Below, piece after piece: positions 45,054-54,219 of a stretch of DNA of 64,000 nucleotides. Location: contig NZ_JACSGT010000003.1 in NCBI RefSeq assembly GCF_021504595.1, positions 62,001-126,000 on the forward strand. The letters run 5' to 3'. The number at the start of each line of letters is the position of its first letter. The first letter of the stretch is position 1. A program made the translations under genes and the position numbers. Below the pieces are notes generated by a model, which made no database searches, was not told where the DNA came from, and saw only the letters and a program-made list of their open reading frames with translations. Source of the DNA: Chryseobacterium indicum (GTDB lineage Bacteria; Bacteroidota; Bacteroidia; Flavobacteriales; Weeksellaceae).

Positions 45054-46592
45054 ATGAAAAACGCTATTAAACTTTTCGACTTTTCGCAAAAAATCAATTT
45101 CAAAAATGAGCTTCTTGCCGGATTTACCGTCGCCATGACCATGATCCCGGAATCTTTGTCTTTTGCAATTCTTGCAGGACTTTCTCCTTTAACGGGTTTA
45201 TACGCTGCTTTTATGATGGGATTGGTTACTGCAATTTTCGGAGGTCGTCCCGGAATGGTTTCCGGAGGTGCGGGAGCAACCATCGTTGTTTTAATCGCAC
45301 TGATCAAAACCCACGGAGTAGAATATTTATTTGCAACTGTAGCTTTAGCCGGAGTTTTTCAGATGCTGGTCGGAATTTTCAGACTCGGAAAATTTGTGAG
45401 ACTGATTCCGCAACCCGTAATGTACGGTTTCCTGAACGGTCTTGCTGTTATCATTTTCATGGCACAGGTAGAACAGTTTAAAATTACCGATGCAAATAGC
45501 ACTGTAAGCTGGCTGCAGGGTTCTTCCTTATATATAATGTCAGGTTTAACGGCTTTAACGATTGCTATTGTTTACTTTTTCCCGAAAATCACCAAAGTTG
45601 TTCCTTCTTCTTTAATTGCTATTTTAATTGTTTTCGGAGTGGTTGTTGGTTTCGGAATTCATACAAAAACGGTTGCTGACATTGCCCACATCAGCGGAAA
45701 TTTGCCAACTTTCCATATTCCGGAAATACCTTTTTCATTAGAAACCTTACAGATTATTTTTCCTTATGCTTTAATTATGGCAGGAGTGGGTTTAATTGAA
45801 TCTTTGCTGACTCTATCTATGGTGGATGAAATTACCAATTCAAAAGGAAACACCAATAAAGAAGCGGTAGCACAGGGTTTAGCCAATGTTACCAACGGTT
45901 TTTTCGGCGGAATGGGAGGCTGTGCAATGGTTGCGCAGACTTTGGTTAATCTGAACGCAGGTTCCAGAGCCAGACTTTCCGGAATTATCGCATCCCTCAC
46001 TATATTGGTAATTATTTTAGTAGGAGCTCCGTTTATTGAAAAAATTCCGATGGCAGCTTTGGTCGGTGTCATGATGATGGTTGCAATCAGTACCTTTCAG
46101 TGGGTTTCCATCAGTATCATTAATAAAATGCCGAGATCTGATATTTTTGTAGGAATTACAGTGGCATTAATTACCATTATTCTTCACAATCTTGCTTTGG
46201 CAGTTTTGGTGGGAGTCATAATTTCAGCTTTGGTCTTTGCTTGGGATAATGCGAAGAGAATTCGCGCCAGAAAATATACAGACGAAAATGGTATTAAATA
46301 TTATCAGATTTCAGGACCGCTGTTTTTTGGTTCAGTGACCACTTTTATTGATAAGTTTGATCCTGTAAACGATCCGGATCAGGTAGTCATCGATTTTAAA
46401 GAAAGCCGGATTGTCGATATGAGTGCAATCGATGCTCTGGATAAACTCTCTAAAAAATATGCACAACTAAATAAAAAACTCCATTTAAGACACTTAAGCG
46501 AAGACTGCCGCCAAATGCTGAAAAACGCAGAAGCCGTAATTGAAGTGAATATTCAGGATGATCCGACGTATAAAGTGATGCCGGAGAAGTAA
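45054..46592 (+). CDS. SulP family inorganic anion transporter with STAS domain
   Basis: 512 residues. About 11-12 membrane helices with the SulP signature GFTVAMTMIPESLSFAILAGLSPLTGLYAAFM and GGAGATIVVLIAL, LIESLLTLSMVDE and a C-terminal cytoplasmic STAS domain (residues about 410-505: KYYQISGPLFFGSVTTFID, VVIDFKESRIVDMSAIDAL). Members carry sulfate, bicarbonate or dicarboxylates; the substrate is not decided by sequence. No carbonic anhydrase gene is adjacent. Monocistronic. Confidence 0.94.
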   Translation: MKNAIKLFDFSQKINFKNELLAGFTVAMTMIPESLSFAILAGLSPLTGLYAAFMMGLVTAIFGGRPGMVSGGAGATIVVLIALIKTHGVEYLFATVALAGVFQMLVGIFRLGKFVRLIPQPVMYGFLNGLAVIIFMAQVEQFKITDANSTVSWLQGSSLYIMSGLTALTIAIVYFFPKITKVVPSSLIAILIVFGVVVGFGIHTKTVADIAHISGNLPTFHIPEIPFSLETLQIIFPYALIMAGVGLIESLLTLSMVDEITNSKGNTNKEAVAQGLANVTNGFFGGMGGCAMVAQTLVNLNAGSRARLSGIIASLTILVIILVGAPFIEKIPMAALVGVMMMVAISTFQWVSISIINKMPRSDIFVGITVALITIILHNLALAVLVGVIISALVFAWDNAKRIRARKYTDENGIKYYQISGPLFFGSVTTFIDKFDPVNDPDQVVIDFKESRIVDMSAIDALDKLSKKYAQLNKKLHLRHLSEDCRQMLKNAEAVIEVNIQDDPTYKVMPEK

Positions 46593-46852
46593 GAGGTTTT
46601 TTGAGTTGGAGGGTTGGAGAGTTTGAGTGGCTGGAAGATGGAAGTTAAAGGATGGAAGTTTAAAAATACTCCGCAAAACATCTGAAAAAATCTGTGTAAC
46701 CTCTAAAGAATAAAATTTTGAATAAGCTGGAAGTGCGATGATTGAAGTTTAAAATTCATGCAAATCTTCGTGTAATCTATAGAAAATAAAAAATCTGCAA
46801 AATCAGTGGGAGAAAAAAACAATTCATCATTGATAGTTCATCAATAACCCAA

Positions 46853-46886
46853 ACAAGGACTGCAAAAATAAATTTACAGCCCTTGT
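46853..46886 (-). terminator. Terminator of the EF-G paralogue gene
   Basis: ACAAGG..CTG / CAG..CCTTGT hairpin with an A/T-rich loop immediately past the stop codon; moderate T-tract. Confidence 0.7.
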
Positions 46887-46889
46887 CTT

Positions 46890-48956
46890 TTAGGTTACTA
46901 ATGTATTCGCGATGAAATCAGGCACCAAAGCATAGTGCGACAGCTTCATGCTGATCGAAGCTCTACCGCTCGTTAACGTTCTCAGATCAGAAATATATCC
47001 GAAAGTAGAAGCCAGAGGAACTTCTGCCGTGAAGATTTTTCTTCCCGATTTTTCATTAATCGAAGTGATGATTCCTCTTCGTTTGTTGATATCCGCAGTC
47101 ACCGCTCCGGTATAATCTTCAATCGTTTGAATCTCAACTTTCATGATGGGTTCCATTAATTTAGGTTTACAGGATTTTCCGATTTCCCGGAAACCATCTC
47201 TCGCAGCCATTTCAAAATCCTGAGCATGAGAATCATTACTGTGAGTCGATCCGTCAAGAAGCGTAACTTTCATGCTTTCCAGAGGATAACCCTGCAATGC
47301 TCCGTTTTCCATTGCCTCACGGAAACCTTTTTCAACAGACGGAATAAATTCATTCGGAATTACTCCTCCTTTGATCTGATTAATGAATTCCAGACCGATT
47401 CCATCATCATTTCTCGGTCCGATTTCAAACGTGATGTCCGCAAACTGTCCGCTTCCGCCATTCTGTTTCACTAGTTTTTCACGGTGCGTTCTGGTTTCGG
47501 TTAAAATTTCCCTGTAAGAAACTTTAGGTTTTCCCTGATTGATTTCAATTCCATGATTCAACCTGATTTTTTCTAAAGTAACTTCAAGATGCAATTCTCC
47601 CAAACCGCTCAGTAAAGTTTCGCCCGTTTGCCGGTCTCTTTCCACGAATAACGATGGATCTTCTTCCTGAATTTTCGCTAAAACCAATCCGAAAGATTTT
47701 TCATCTGCGTTTGTTTTCGGTTCAATAGAAACCCTGATTACCGGAGCCGGAATCGTGATGGTTTCAAGCAAAACAGCCCGTTCAACAGAAGATAAAGAAT
47801 CTCCGGTTTTCGCATCTTTTATCCCTGTTAAAGCCACAATATCTCCCGCTTTTCCTTCATCAACCGTTATCGTTTTGTCCGACTGCATCTGCAAAATCCT
47901 TGAAATTCTGAAACTTTCACCCGTTCTTACATTCTGAACCGTATCGCCGGATTGTATACTTCCCGAATAAATTCTCAACATCGAAAGTTTACCCATATGT
48001 TTATCAATCACCACTTTGAAAACCAATCCTGAAAAAATTTCCTCTTCATTTCTTTCCAATTCAACCGTTTCTTCTGTTTTTGCATCTTTTCCTATCACAG
48101 AAGGCAACTGATCCGGTGAAGGAAGATAACTTACAATTGCATCAAGCAAAGGTTGTACTCCCTTGTTTTTGAATGCAGAACCACATAAAACAGGAACTAA
48201 ATTTCTTGAAAGAGAAGCTCTTTTTATGGCTTCAGTAATAATTTCCTCAGAAATTTTCGTTTCAGAATCCAGAAAATATTCAAAAAACTGTTCGTCAGAT
48301 TCCGCTAAGGTTTCCATTAGTTTCATTCTCCATTCATGAGCTTCAGCGTTGTAAAGTTCCGGAATTTCCTTTTCAATAATGGTTTCTCCGTTTTCATCCA
48401 TCCAATACAATGCTTTTTGCTTAATTAAATCAATAACACCTTCAAAATGAACCTCTGCGCCAATCGGAATTTGCAAAGCCAGAGGAACTGCATTCAGTTT
48501 TGTTTTAATTTCATTTAAAACTGTAAAGAAATCAGCTCCGATTCTGTCCATTTTATTGATGAAACAAATCTTTGAAATACCATGTTTCTCAGCCTGGAAC
48601 CAGACATTTTCCGTTTGCGGCTGAACTCCCGAAGAAGCGCAGAAAACTGCTACAACGCTGTCCAGAACTCTCAAAGAACGTTCAACTTCCACCGCAAAAT
48701 CAATGTGTCCCGGAGTATCGATAATATTGATATTGAATACATTGTCATCTTTTTTCCACTGGGTAGAAATTGCAGCCGAAGAAATCGTAATTCCCCTGTT
48801 TTTCTCCTGAATGTCTTTATCCATCGTGGTATTTCCTTCATCCACGTTCCCTATTTTATGGATCATTCCCGTGTAATAAAGAAGTCTTTCCGTGAGTGTG
48901 GTTTTTCCTGCATCGACGTGTGCTATAATCCCTATATTTCGTGTGTTGTATTTCAT
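46890..48956 (-). CDS. fusA: Elongation factor G paralogue
   Basis: 688 residues with all EF-G domains: P-loop AHVDAGKTTLTERLLYY, switch I RGITISSAA, DTPGHIDFAVEVERS, NKMDRIGAD, domain II, LSGLGELHLEV in domain III, and domains IV-V ending with HYALVPDFIANTLV. It is slightly shorter than housekeeping EF-G (~705 aa) and is alone, not in the rpsL-rpsG-tufA operon, so it is probably a second EF-G with a specialised role such as recycling, stress growth or drug protection. About 400 nt of leader with a leader peptide and an intrinsic terminator point to transcription attenuation. Confidence 0.92.
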   Translation of the reverse strand: MKYNTRNIGIIAHVDAGKTTLTERLLYYTGMIHKIGNVDEGNTTMDKDIQEKNRGITISSAAISTQWKKDDNVFNINIIDTPGHIDFAVEVERSLRVLDSVVAVFCASSGVQPQTENVWFQAEKHGISKICFINKMDRIGADFFTVLNEIKTKLNAVPLALQIPIGAEVHFEGVIDLIKQKALYWMDENGETIIEKEIPELYNAEAHEWRMKLMETLAESDEQFFEYFLDSETKISEEIITEAIKRASLSRNLVPVLCGSAFKNKGVQPLLDAIVSYLPSPDQLPSVIGKDAKTEETVELERNEEEIFSGLVFKVVIDKHMGKLSMLRIYSGSIQSGDTVQNVRTGESFRISRILQMQSDKTITVDEGKAGDIVALTGIKDAKTGDSLSSVERAVLLETITIPAPVIRVSIEPKTNADEKSFGLVLAKIQEEDPSLFVERDRQTGETLLSGLGELHLEVTLEKIRLNHGIEINQGKPKVSYREILTETRTHREKLVKQNGGSGQFADITFEIGPRNDDGIGLEFINQIKGGVIPNEFIPSVEKGFREAMENGALQGYPLESMKVTLLDGSTHSNDSHAQDFEMAARDGFREIGKSCKPKLMEPIMKVEIQTIEDYTGAVTADINKRRGIITSINEKSGRKIFTAEVPLASTFGYISDLRTLTSGRASISMKLSHYALVPDFIANTLVT

Positions 48957-49200
48957 TTTGTTTAATTTAAATTGTTGATTTTAAGGTTGTAAAATGTTTT
49001 AAAACGCAAAGTTCTTTGAAAACTGTTTTTTATTTAAGAGAGCAAAGAGTTGCGACAAAGTCGCTGATGAAGCCAGCTTCTTAAAATCAATTTATTGATT
49101 AAAATCTTTGCTCACTTTCTTATTCAGTAAGAAAATTTTTCTTTGCGTTAAAAAAAATAGACAACCTTTCCGAATGTAAAAGCTGAAAAGTAGGGTAGCA

Positions 49201-49230
49201 AAAAAGACCTATCTGAAACAGACAGGCCTT
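49201..49230 (-). terminator. Attenuator terminator in the EF-G paralogue leader
   Basis: Minus-strand stem AGGCCUGUCUG / CAGAUAGGUCU, loop UUU, 11 pairs including two G-U, then U6. The 3' arm contains UUCAGAUA, which is exactly complementary to UAUCUGAA at the end of the leader ORF (49264-49271), giving a mutually exclusive antiterminator. Confidence 0.75.
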
Positions 49231-49260
49231 CTTTATATTTTAGTTTTATAAGGTCGATCG

Positions 49261-49347
49261 TTATTCAGATAAATATTTAGTGCTACCAAAGTACACAGCT
49301 CTGATAGGATTGCTTAAAGTGATTATATTTATCATTTTTGTTGACAT
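49261..49347 (-). CDS. Leader peptide (28 aa) upstream of the EF-G paralogue
   Basis: Starts ATG at 49347 about 14 nt after the predicted transcription start and ends TAA at 49261. The peptide begins MSTKMINIITLSNPIRAV and ends in KYLSE; an internal Met at residue 5 is an alternative start. Its last codons (TAT TTA TCT GAA) overlap the sequence able to pair with the terminator arm downstream, so ribosome position would decide which hairpin forms. I do not know a homologue. Role inferred from layout, as in drug-induced attenuation of ribosome-protection genes. Confidence 0.6.
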   Translation of the reverse strand: MSTKMINIITLSNPIRAVYFGSTKYLSE

Positions 49348-49367
49348 TGTTGATTGTTAACCGGTTG

Positions 49368-49396
49368 CAAAACTAGAAAAAATATTTTAACAGCAA
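49368..49396 (-). promoter_or_regulatory. Promoter of the leader peptide / EF-G paralogue unit
   Basis: Minus strand TTG (49396-49394), 18-bp spacer, TAGTTTTG (49375-49368): a complete flavobacterial promoter. I find no exact TAnnTTTG box between the attenuator and the EF-G start. Confidence 0.75.
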
Positions 49397-49509
49397 AAAC
49401 TTTTTTTTATTTTTTTTAAACGACTGAAAAATTGAAAATTAAAAGACATCATTTGCAAAATTATTTTTAACGCGATGATCGTTAGGTTTTGTTCAATCCT
49501 TTGAAAACA

Positions 49510-49634
49510 TTTTCGTTCGCCAAGGCACTTGGTTCAGCAAATAACAGCATCATGCCTTGGCTGAGTGAAACGCCTTTGCGAACGAAAAATACCCACAATA
49601 ATTTCAAAAAATCTTTGAGGACTTTGCGTTTAAA
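49510..49634. repeat. Palindromic dispersed element (complete copy)
   Basis: Arms TTTTCGTTCGCCAAGGC (49510-49526) and GCCTTTGCGAACGAAAA (49572-49588) pair at 16 of 17 positions; a tail AATCTTTGAGGACTTTGCG then TTTAAA follows. Related fragments are at 43377-43430 and 54085-54175. Confidence 0.75.
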
Positions 49635-49733
49635 AAAGAATTTTTTCGCTATCAGATATTAGATTCAAATTGCGGATAATCATAAAAATTTCTTAAAACA
49701 CCAAACTACATTTATACATTAATTTAAAAATTC

Positions 49734-49741
49734 TATCTTTG
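49734..49741 (+). promoter_or_regulatory. -7 box TATCTTTG of the Ter cluster
   Basis: Exact TAnnTTTG, about 104 bp upstream of the first gene (TTG at 49845). A 16-codon ORF (ATG 49771, MKENNNHLKHLFQEKS) lies in the leader; whether it is translated is unknown. Confidence 0.6.
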
Positions 49742-49844
49742 GGAGGAATTGGCAATTTTTAAACACGAACCATGAAAGAAAATAATAACCATTTAAAACA
49801 TCTTTTTCAAGAAAAAAGCTAAATAAAATTTTAACTGTACCATT

Positions 49845-50519
49845 TTGAAAACAGATATAGACATCCACAATCATTCACATTTTTCCTTTGATTTGTGGCT
49901 TACTTTAATAAAATCTCATCCTGAATTTAAAGCAAAAAGAGTTGAGCTGTTCTCCTCATTTTTTGACGTAAAAAAACCGATTAACGAAGTTGCGAAAGTC
50001 GTAAAATATTATGATGATCTTTGCAATTCTATCAATGAAATAACGGGAGGAAATATAGACACTTTTGAAATTTATTTATTAATTTTAAATGCACTGGAAG
50101 TAGATGTAAAACAATTGAGTAAAGACCATCTGAACGATTTTTATCAGAAAAGCGAAGACTTATTTTTAGAGTATAAACCTGTTGTTATTTTTGAAAATTT
50201 ATACCAGTTTTTTGATGAAATTAAAAATCAGGGAAAGACCATTAATATTTTGAGCAATACAGGCTTCATCAAAGGAAAAACGATGAGGAAATTTCTGAAG
50301 AATGAAAATCTGGATCAGTACATTGATTTTCATGTTTATTCAGATGAAATGAACTGTTCCAAACCCCATCCGAAAATATTTCAGGAAGTTAAAAATTTAC
50401 TGCCCAATCAGGATTTAGATATAAAACAGGTTTTACATATCGGAGATAATCCTTTCGCGGATTATAAGGGCGCAAAAGATTTTGGTTTCAATGCACACTT
50501 ACTTACACACAAAATATAA
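49845..50519 (+). CDS. HAD family hydrolase of the Ter cluster
   Basis: 224 residues, start TTG at 49845 because no in-frame ATG precedes the catalytic motif. Motif I reads HFSFDLWLTLI (nucleophile Asp in FDLW-T), motif II LSNTG, motif III Lys in CSKPHPKIF and motif IV HIGDNPFADYKGAK. A cytoplasmic phosphatase-like enzyme. HAD and phosphoribosyltransferase genes are established partners of TerD/TelA genes and have been proposed to make a nucleoside-like metabolite. It is followed after 3 bp by the phosphoribosyltransferase gene. Confidence 0.9.
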   Translation: MKTDIDIHNHSHFSFDLWLTLIKSHPEFKAKRVELFSSFFDVKKPINEVAKVVKYYDDLCNSINEITGGNIDTFEIYLLILNALEVDVKQLSKDHLNDFYQKSEDLFLEYKPVVIFENLYQFFDEIKNQGKTINILSNTGFIKGKTMRKFLKNENLDQYIDFHVYSDEMNCSKPHPKIFQEVKNLLPNQDLDIKQVLHIGDNPFADYKGAKDFGFNAHLLTHKI

Positions 50520-50522
50520 TTT

Positions 50523-51347
50523 ATGAACAAAAGATACAGCTTACACCACATTCATTCGGCGGATGAATTCACTTTTTCCCCAGAAGAATACAGCTATTTC
50601 AAGTATGGCGATAAGTCGTATGCTGAAAAGTTTGCAAAGGAATTATTTGAAGGATTTATTTCCGGACATGAAGATATTTTAAATACAGATAAAGAAATTG
50701 TGGTGTTGCCAAGTCCTTATATGGCGATTCCTACCGCTTCTAATTTTTTATGTTTTTACTTTAAGAAGCATCTGGATTTTTATTTGTTTCAGAAAGGAAA
50801 AAAATCAAGCATTTTATCGAAAATTAACAGAAATCATACCTATACGACAGATTATGGAAATTTAAGTTTTGAAGACCGTAAAAATCTTATCGCGAATGAT
50901 ACGTATTATCTGGATAAAGATTTTCTTAGAGGAAAACTTTGTATTTTTATAGATGATATTAAAATAACAGGAAGCCATGAATTTACGGTGAATAAAATTC
51001 TGAATCAGTACCATGTAGAAGCAGACTTTTTATTCATGTATTATGCTGAACTGATGAATTTTGATCTCGATCCTAAAATTGAAAATTATTTTAACTATTA
51101 CGCAGTGAAAAATGTAGAAGATATCGCAGAAGTAATGGGAAAGCCTAGTTTTCAGTTTAATACACGAATTGTAAAATATATTTTAGGCTTAGATTCAGGT
51201 AATTTTGAGTATCTTTCGTCTAAAGTAAAAAAGGAACTGATGGATAATCTGCTGGAACTGGCAATCAGCAACAATTATCATTTAATAAAAGAATATAAAA
51301 ACAATATAAACACTTTAACACAAACCGAATTATATTATGGCTATTAA
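50523..51347 (+). CDS. Phosphoribosyltransferase-domain protein of the Ter cluster
   Basis: 274 residues. The PRPP-binding loop is visible as LCIFIDDIKITGSHE (residues about 139-153, [VIL]3-D-D-x-x-x-T-G type). The N-terminal part (IVVLPSPYMAIPTASNFLCFYF) resembles the second strand-helix of PRTase proteins in ter operons. The last 11 bases overlap the start of terD, so translation is coupled. Substrate base unknown. Confidence 0.85.
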   Translation: MNKRYSLHHIHSADEFTFSPEEYSYFKYGDKSYAEKFAKELFEGFISGHEDILNTDKEIVVLPSPYMAIPTASNFLCFYFKKHLDFYLFQKGKKSSILSKINRNHTYTTDYGNLSFEDRKNLIANDTYYLDKDFLRGKLCIFIDDIKITGSHEFTVNKILNQYHVEADFLFMYYAELMNFDLDPKIENYFNYYAVKNVEDIAEVMGKPSFQFNTRIVKYILGLDSGNFEYLSSKVKKELMDNLLELAISNNYHLIKEYKNNINTLTQTELYYGY

Positions 51348-51891
51348 CTTACAGAAAGGACAGAGAGAAAATATAAACGCACCGAAATTTACGGTTGGTC
51401 TTGGATGGGACATTAACAATACATCTACCGGAACCGCTTTCGATTTAGATGCTTCTTTATTTTTATTAGGTGAAAATAAAAAGTTAATTTCAGATAATCA
51501 TTTTATTTTTTATAACAATCTGGAGTCTCCGGACAAAGCAGTGATTCACTCTGGTGATAATCTTACGGGAGACGGCGCAGGAGATGACGAGCAGATTAAA
51601 ATAGACCTTACAAAAATTGATCCTGCTGTGAAAGAAATTACTGTTGTGGTAACGATTCACGAAGCAGATTCCAGAAGGCAGAACTTTGGACAGGTAAGAA
51701 ATTCTTTCATCAGAATCTTCAATACAGATACCAACGAAGAAATTCTGAAATATGAATTAGATGAAGATTTCTCTATCGAAACCGCAGTAGAATTCGGAAG
51801 AATCTACAACAGAAACGGAGAGTGGAAATTTGAAGCAGTGGGAGCCGGACAAAGAGAAGGTCTTGAAAAATTTGTATCAATTTATCAATAA
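51337..51891 (+). CDS. TerD family protein 1
   Basis: 184 residues, starts MAINLQKGQRENI. Calcium-binding TerD features: VGLGWDINN, FDLDASLFLL, VIHSGDNLTGDGAGDDEQIKIDL with the Asp-rich loop, and the TVVVTIHEADSRRQNFGQVRNSFIRI end segment. Cytoplasmic, works with TelA and TerC in tellurite/stress response, where the true signal is thought to be metal or membrane stress. Overlaps the upstream gene by 11 bp; 6 bp to telA. Confidence 0.95.
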   Translation: MAINLQKGQRENINAPKFTVGLGWDINNTSTGTAFDLDASLFLLGENKKLISDNHFIFYNNLESPDKAVIHSGDNLTGDGAGDDEQIKIDLTKIDPAVKEITVVVTIHEADSRRQNFGQVRNSFIRIFNTDTNEEILKYELDEDFSIETAVEFGRIYNRNGEWKFEAVGAGQREGLEKFVSIYQ

Positions 51892-51897
51892 TTTACC

Positions 51898-53070
51898 ATG
51901 GACAATCAGGAAAATCAACCTATAGATCCGCTTGGATCAATCGAACCTTTAAAGACTTTTGAGCCGACTCCGATGGCGCCGCCGCCAGGTATGGTTACGC
52001 CAAGTACACCTCCTGCTCCATTGGTAGACAGAGACGGAAATGTAAATCTGAATCAGCTGAAAACAGATGAACGTCAGAAATATGAAGCCCTTGCAGATTC
52101 TATCGACGAAACCAATCCGGGATCGATCGTTAATTTCGGGGCAGACCTTCAGAGAACATTATCCAACCAGAGTGACAGTTTCCTTGGAAATGTAAGGAGA
52201 TCAAATTCCGGTGAAGTCGGAGAATTGATTAATAATTTATTAGTCGAGCTGAATTATGTAGATGTTGAAGAATTAAATCAAAATAAATTCAAAAGTTTTT
52301 TAAGCAAATTGCCTTTCATGAAAAGTGTAATGACGCAGATCGAGAATTTATTTGCCAAATATGATAAAATCATCAACAATATCGATCAGATCGCTTATAA
52401 AGTAAATGCAGGAATCATTACTTCCACGAAAGATAATGCTGTTTTGCAGACTATTTTTGAAAGCAATGTGAATGCAATTAAACAGATAGAAGAACTGGTG
52501 ATTATCGGAAACCTGAGAATTGAAAAAGCGGGAGCAGAATTAGCGCACATGGAAGCCAATATTCAGGAATTTCAGGATTATCAGATTGCGGATAAGAGAG
52601 ATTTTATTGCGAGATTAGACAGAAGATTAGCGGATCTGAAAGTAGTTCGTTTAATCATGATGCAGTCGCTTCCGCAGATCAGGCTGGTTCAGAACAACAA
52701 CGTTTCGATTGCAGAAAAAGCGCAGACGATTTTAACAACAACGTTGCCGCTTTGGAAAAATCAGCTTTCACTGGCAGTAGCGATGTACAGACAGCAGCAA
52801 AGTATTGAAATTCAGCAGAAAGTTTCGGCTACAACAGAAGAAATTTTAAGAAAGAATGCAGAACGTCTTGGGCAGAACTCCATTAATGTAGCAAGAGCGA
52901 ATGAGCAGACAATCGTTTCTGTGGAAACACTGAGAGAAACAACTTCAAAATTAATCAATACATTGAACGAAGTGAAGCAGATCCAAAAGCAGGGTGCAGA
53001 AGGAAGAAGAAAGCTGGATCAGGATTTAATGACTCTGGAACACGAATTAAAAGCAAACGTAAGAGGATAA
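51898..53070 (+). CDS. Toxic anion resistance protein (TelA family)
   Basis: 390 residues. A Pro-rich N-terminus (PTPMAPPPGMVTPSTPPAP) precedes the TelA helical domain: NFGADLQRTLSNQSDSFLGNVR, ADKRDFIARLDRRLADLKVVRLIMMQSLPQIRLVQNNN, and long coiled-coil helices to the end. Cytoplasmic partner of TerD proteins. It lies between TerD 1 and an unknown gene of the same operon. Confidence 0.93.
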   Translation: MDNQENQPIDPLGSIEPLKTFEPTPMAPPPGMVTPSTPPAPLVDRDGNVNLNQLKTDERQKYEALADSIDETNPGSIVNFGADLQRTLSNQSDSFLGNVRRSNSGEVGELINNLLVELNYVDVEELNQNKFKSFLSKLPFMKSVMTQIENLFAKYDKIINNIDQIAYKVNAGIITSTKDNAVLQTIFESNVNAIKQIEELVIIGNLRIEKAGAELAHMEANIQEFQDYQIADKRDFIARLDRRLADLKVVRLIMMQSLPQIRLVQNNNVSIAEKAQTILTTTLPLWKNQLSLAVAMYRQQQSIEIQQKVSATTEEILRKNAERLGQNSINVARANEQTIVSVETLRETTSKLINTLNEVKQIQKQGAEGRRKLDQDLMTLEHELKANVRG

Positions 53071-53086
53071 TAACGAGAGATAAAAA

Positions 53087-54037
53087 GTGAATGATGATGC
53101 TGTAAACATATTGTCTCAGAGCAAAAGAAGATTAACCAAACTTAAACTTCTCGCGAATTTTTTTGAAAATGTTGATATAATTTCGATCTACATTAAGACA
53201 GATATTATCCATAATCTTTTTCAGGAAAATAAGGGACTTGATTACAGCAAACTGGAACTTTTTCATCTTCAGTACACCGACAGTCTTGTTGAACTTTTAA
53301 CCAAAATTAAAAGACAGAAAGAAAATGATATGCTGGCGGTGCTTAATGAAATTGATGTTAACAGCAAATACATTTCCGGTTTTGAAGAAAAGCACGTTGA
53401 CGGCTTCGAAACAGACCGGAAAATGTACAGCGGTATCTTTTCCAATCAGCTGAAAAGCCTATATAATGATCTTACGGAAGACAAATTTCGGGCAAACTGG
53501 GATAATGTTCTGTATTTCTATAAAAAATACGCGACAGAATTCTACCGTTCGAATGTTGATGAAGAATTGCTGAAATCCGGTTCTTTTCCCGCTTATCAGT
53601 ATCAGGATTATCAGATTGAAAGGAAATTACTGGGAAGGCTTAATATTCAGAATTTTAAAGTTCGTTTTGTATGCGGATATGTCATCACGGGAAACGAATA
53701 TGAATTATTTAAAATCTTCCAGTCCGACGATCACTTCATTTTTGATATCGAAGGCAGAAAAATGTATTTAATTGATCCTAAAAAACTGGAAAAACTAGAT
53801 ACAATGCCCAATGAATCGAATCAGGGAACAATTGTTTATCAGCTAAAAAGAAAGAATGAACAATTGGAACAGACGATAAATGATAGAAAAAAAATATTAC
53901 CGGAACAGGTTATTGCCGTACTTCAGGATTACATTAAAAATCTCGAAAATACGGACGTGATGAGTAAAATGTTCGACATCAATGAGGAAACCAATATTCT
54001 TCGCGCAATGCTGAATTTAAATTTAAATAATAATTAA
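53087..54037 (+). CDS. Hypothetical protein of the Ter cluster
   Basis: 316 residues, starting at GTG 53087 (16 bp after telA; no in-frame ATG nearby). Mostly helical with coiled-coil-forming segments (LKRKNEQLEQTINDRKKI) and a central beta-rich stretch (NFKVRFVCGYVITGNEYELFKIF, FIFDIEGRKMYLIDPKKLE). I do not recognise the family. Position inside the ter operon suggests a role with TelA/TerD. Confidence 0.8.
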   Translation: MNDDAVNILSQSKRRLTKLKLLANFFENVDIISIYIKTDIIHNLFQENKGLDYSKLELFHLQYTDSLVELLTKIKRQKENDMLAVLNEIDVNSKYISGFEEKHVDGFETDRKMYSGIFSNQLKSLYNDLTEDKFRANWDNVLYFYKKYATEFYRSNVDEELLKSGSFPAYQYQDYQIERKLLGRLNIQNFKVRFVCGYVITGNEYELFKIFQSDDHFIFDIEGRKMYLIDPKKLEKLDTMPNESNQGTIVYQLKRKNEQLEQTINDRKKILPEQVIAVLQDYIKNLENTDVMSKMFDINEETNILRAMLNLNLNNN

Positions 54038-54084
54038 AAGTAAAAAGTTTTAAAATTCAATTCTTTACAAACTTTTTCACTGTA

Positions 54085-54175
54085 CTGCCATCATTTGCTG
54101 AGTGAAACGCCTTTGCGAACAAAAATATGCAGAACAATTAAAAAAAATCTTTGCGAGTCTTTGCGTTTAAACTAA
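54085..54175. repeat. Right-half copy of the CGTTCG palindromic element
   Basis: GCTGAGTGAAACGCCTTTGC then GAACAAAAATA, followed by AATCTTTGCGAGTCTTTGCG, matches the right half and tail of 49510-49634. Confidence 0.7.
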
Positions 54176-54219
54176 GCACAGTAAAAAAATTAAAATTAGA
54201 ACTAAAACAAAATATAACA

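Noticed and set aside
45044..45307. Minus-strand ORF at the start of the SulP gene
   Set aside because: Antisense shadow; the SulP signature on the plus strand is unambiguous.
54151..54219. N-terminal extension of TerD 2
   Set aside because: It lies in the tail of a dispersed repeat; the ATG at 54220 gives the same N-terminus as TerD 1.
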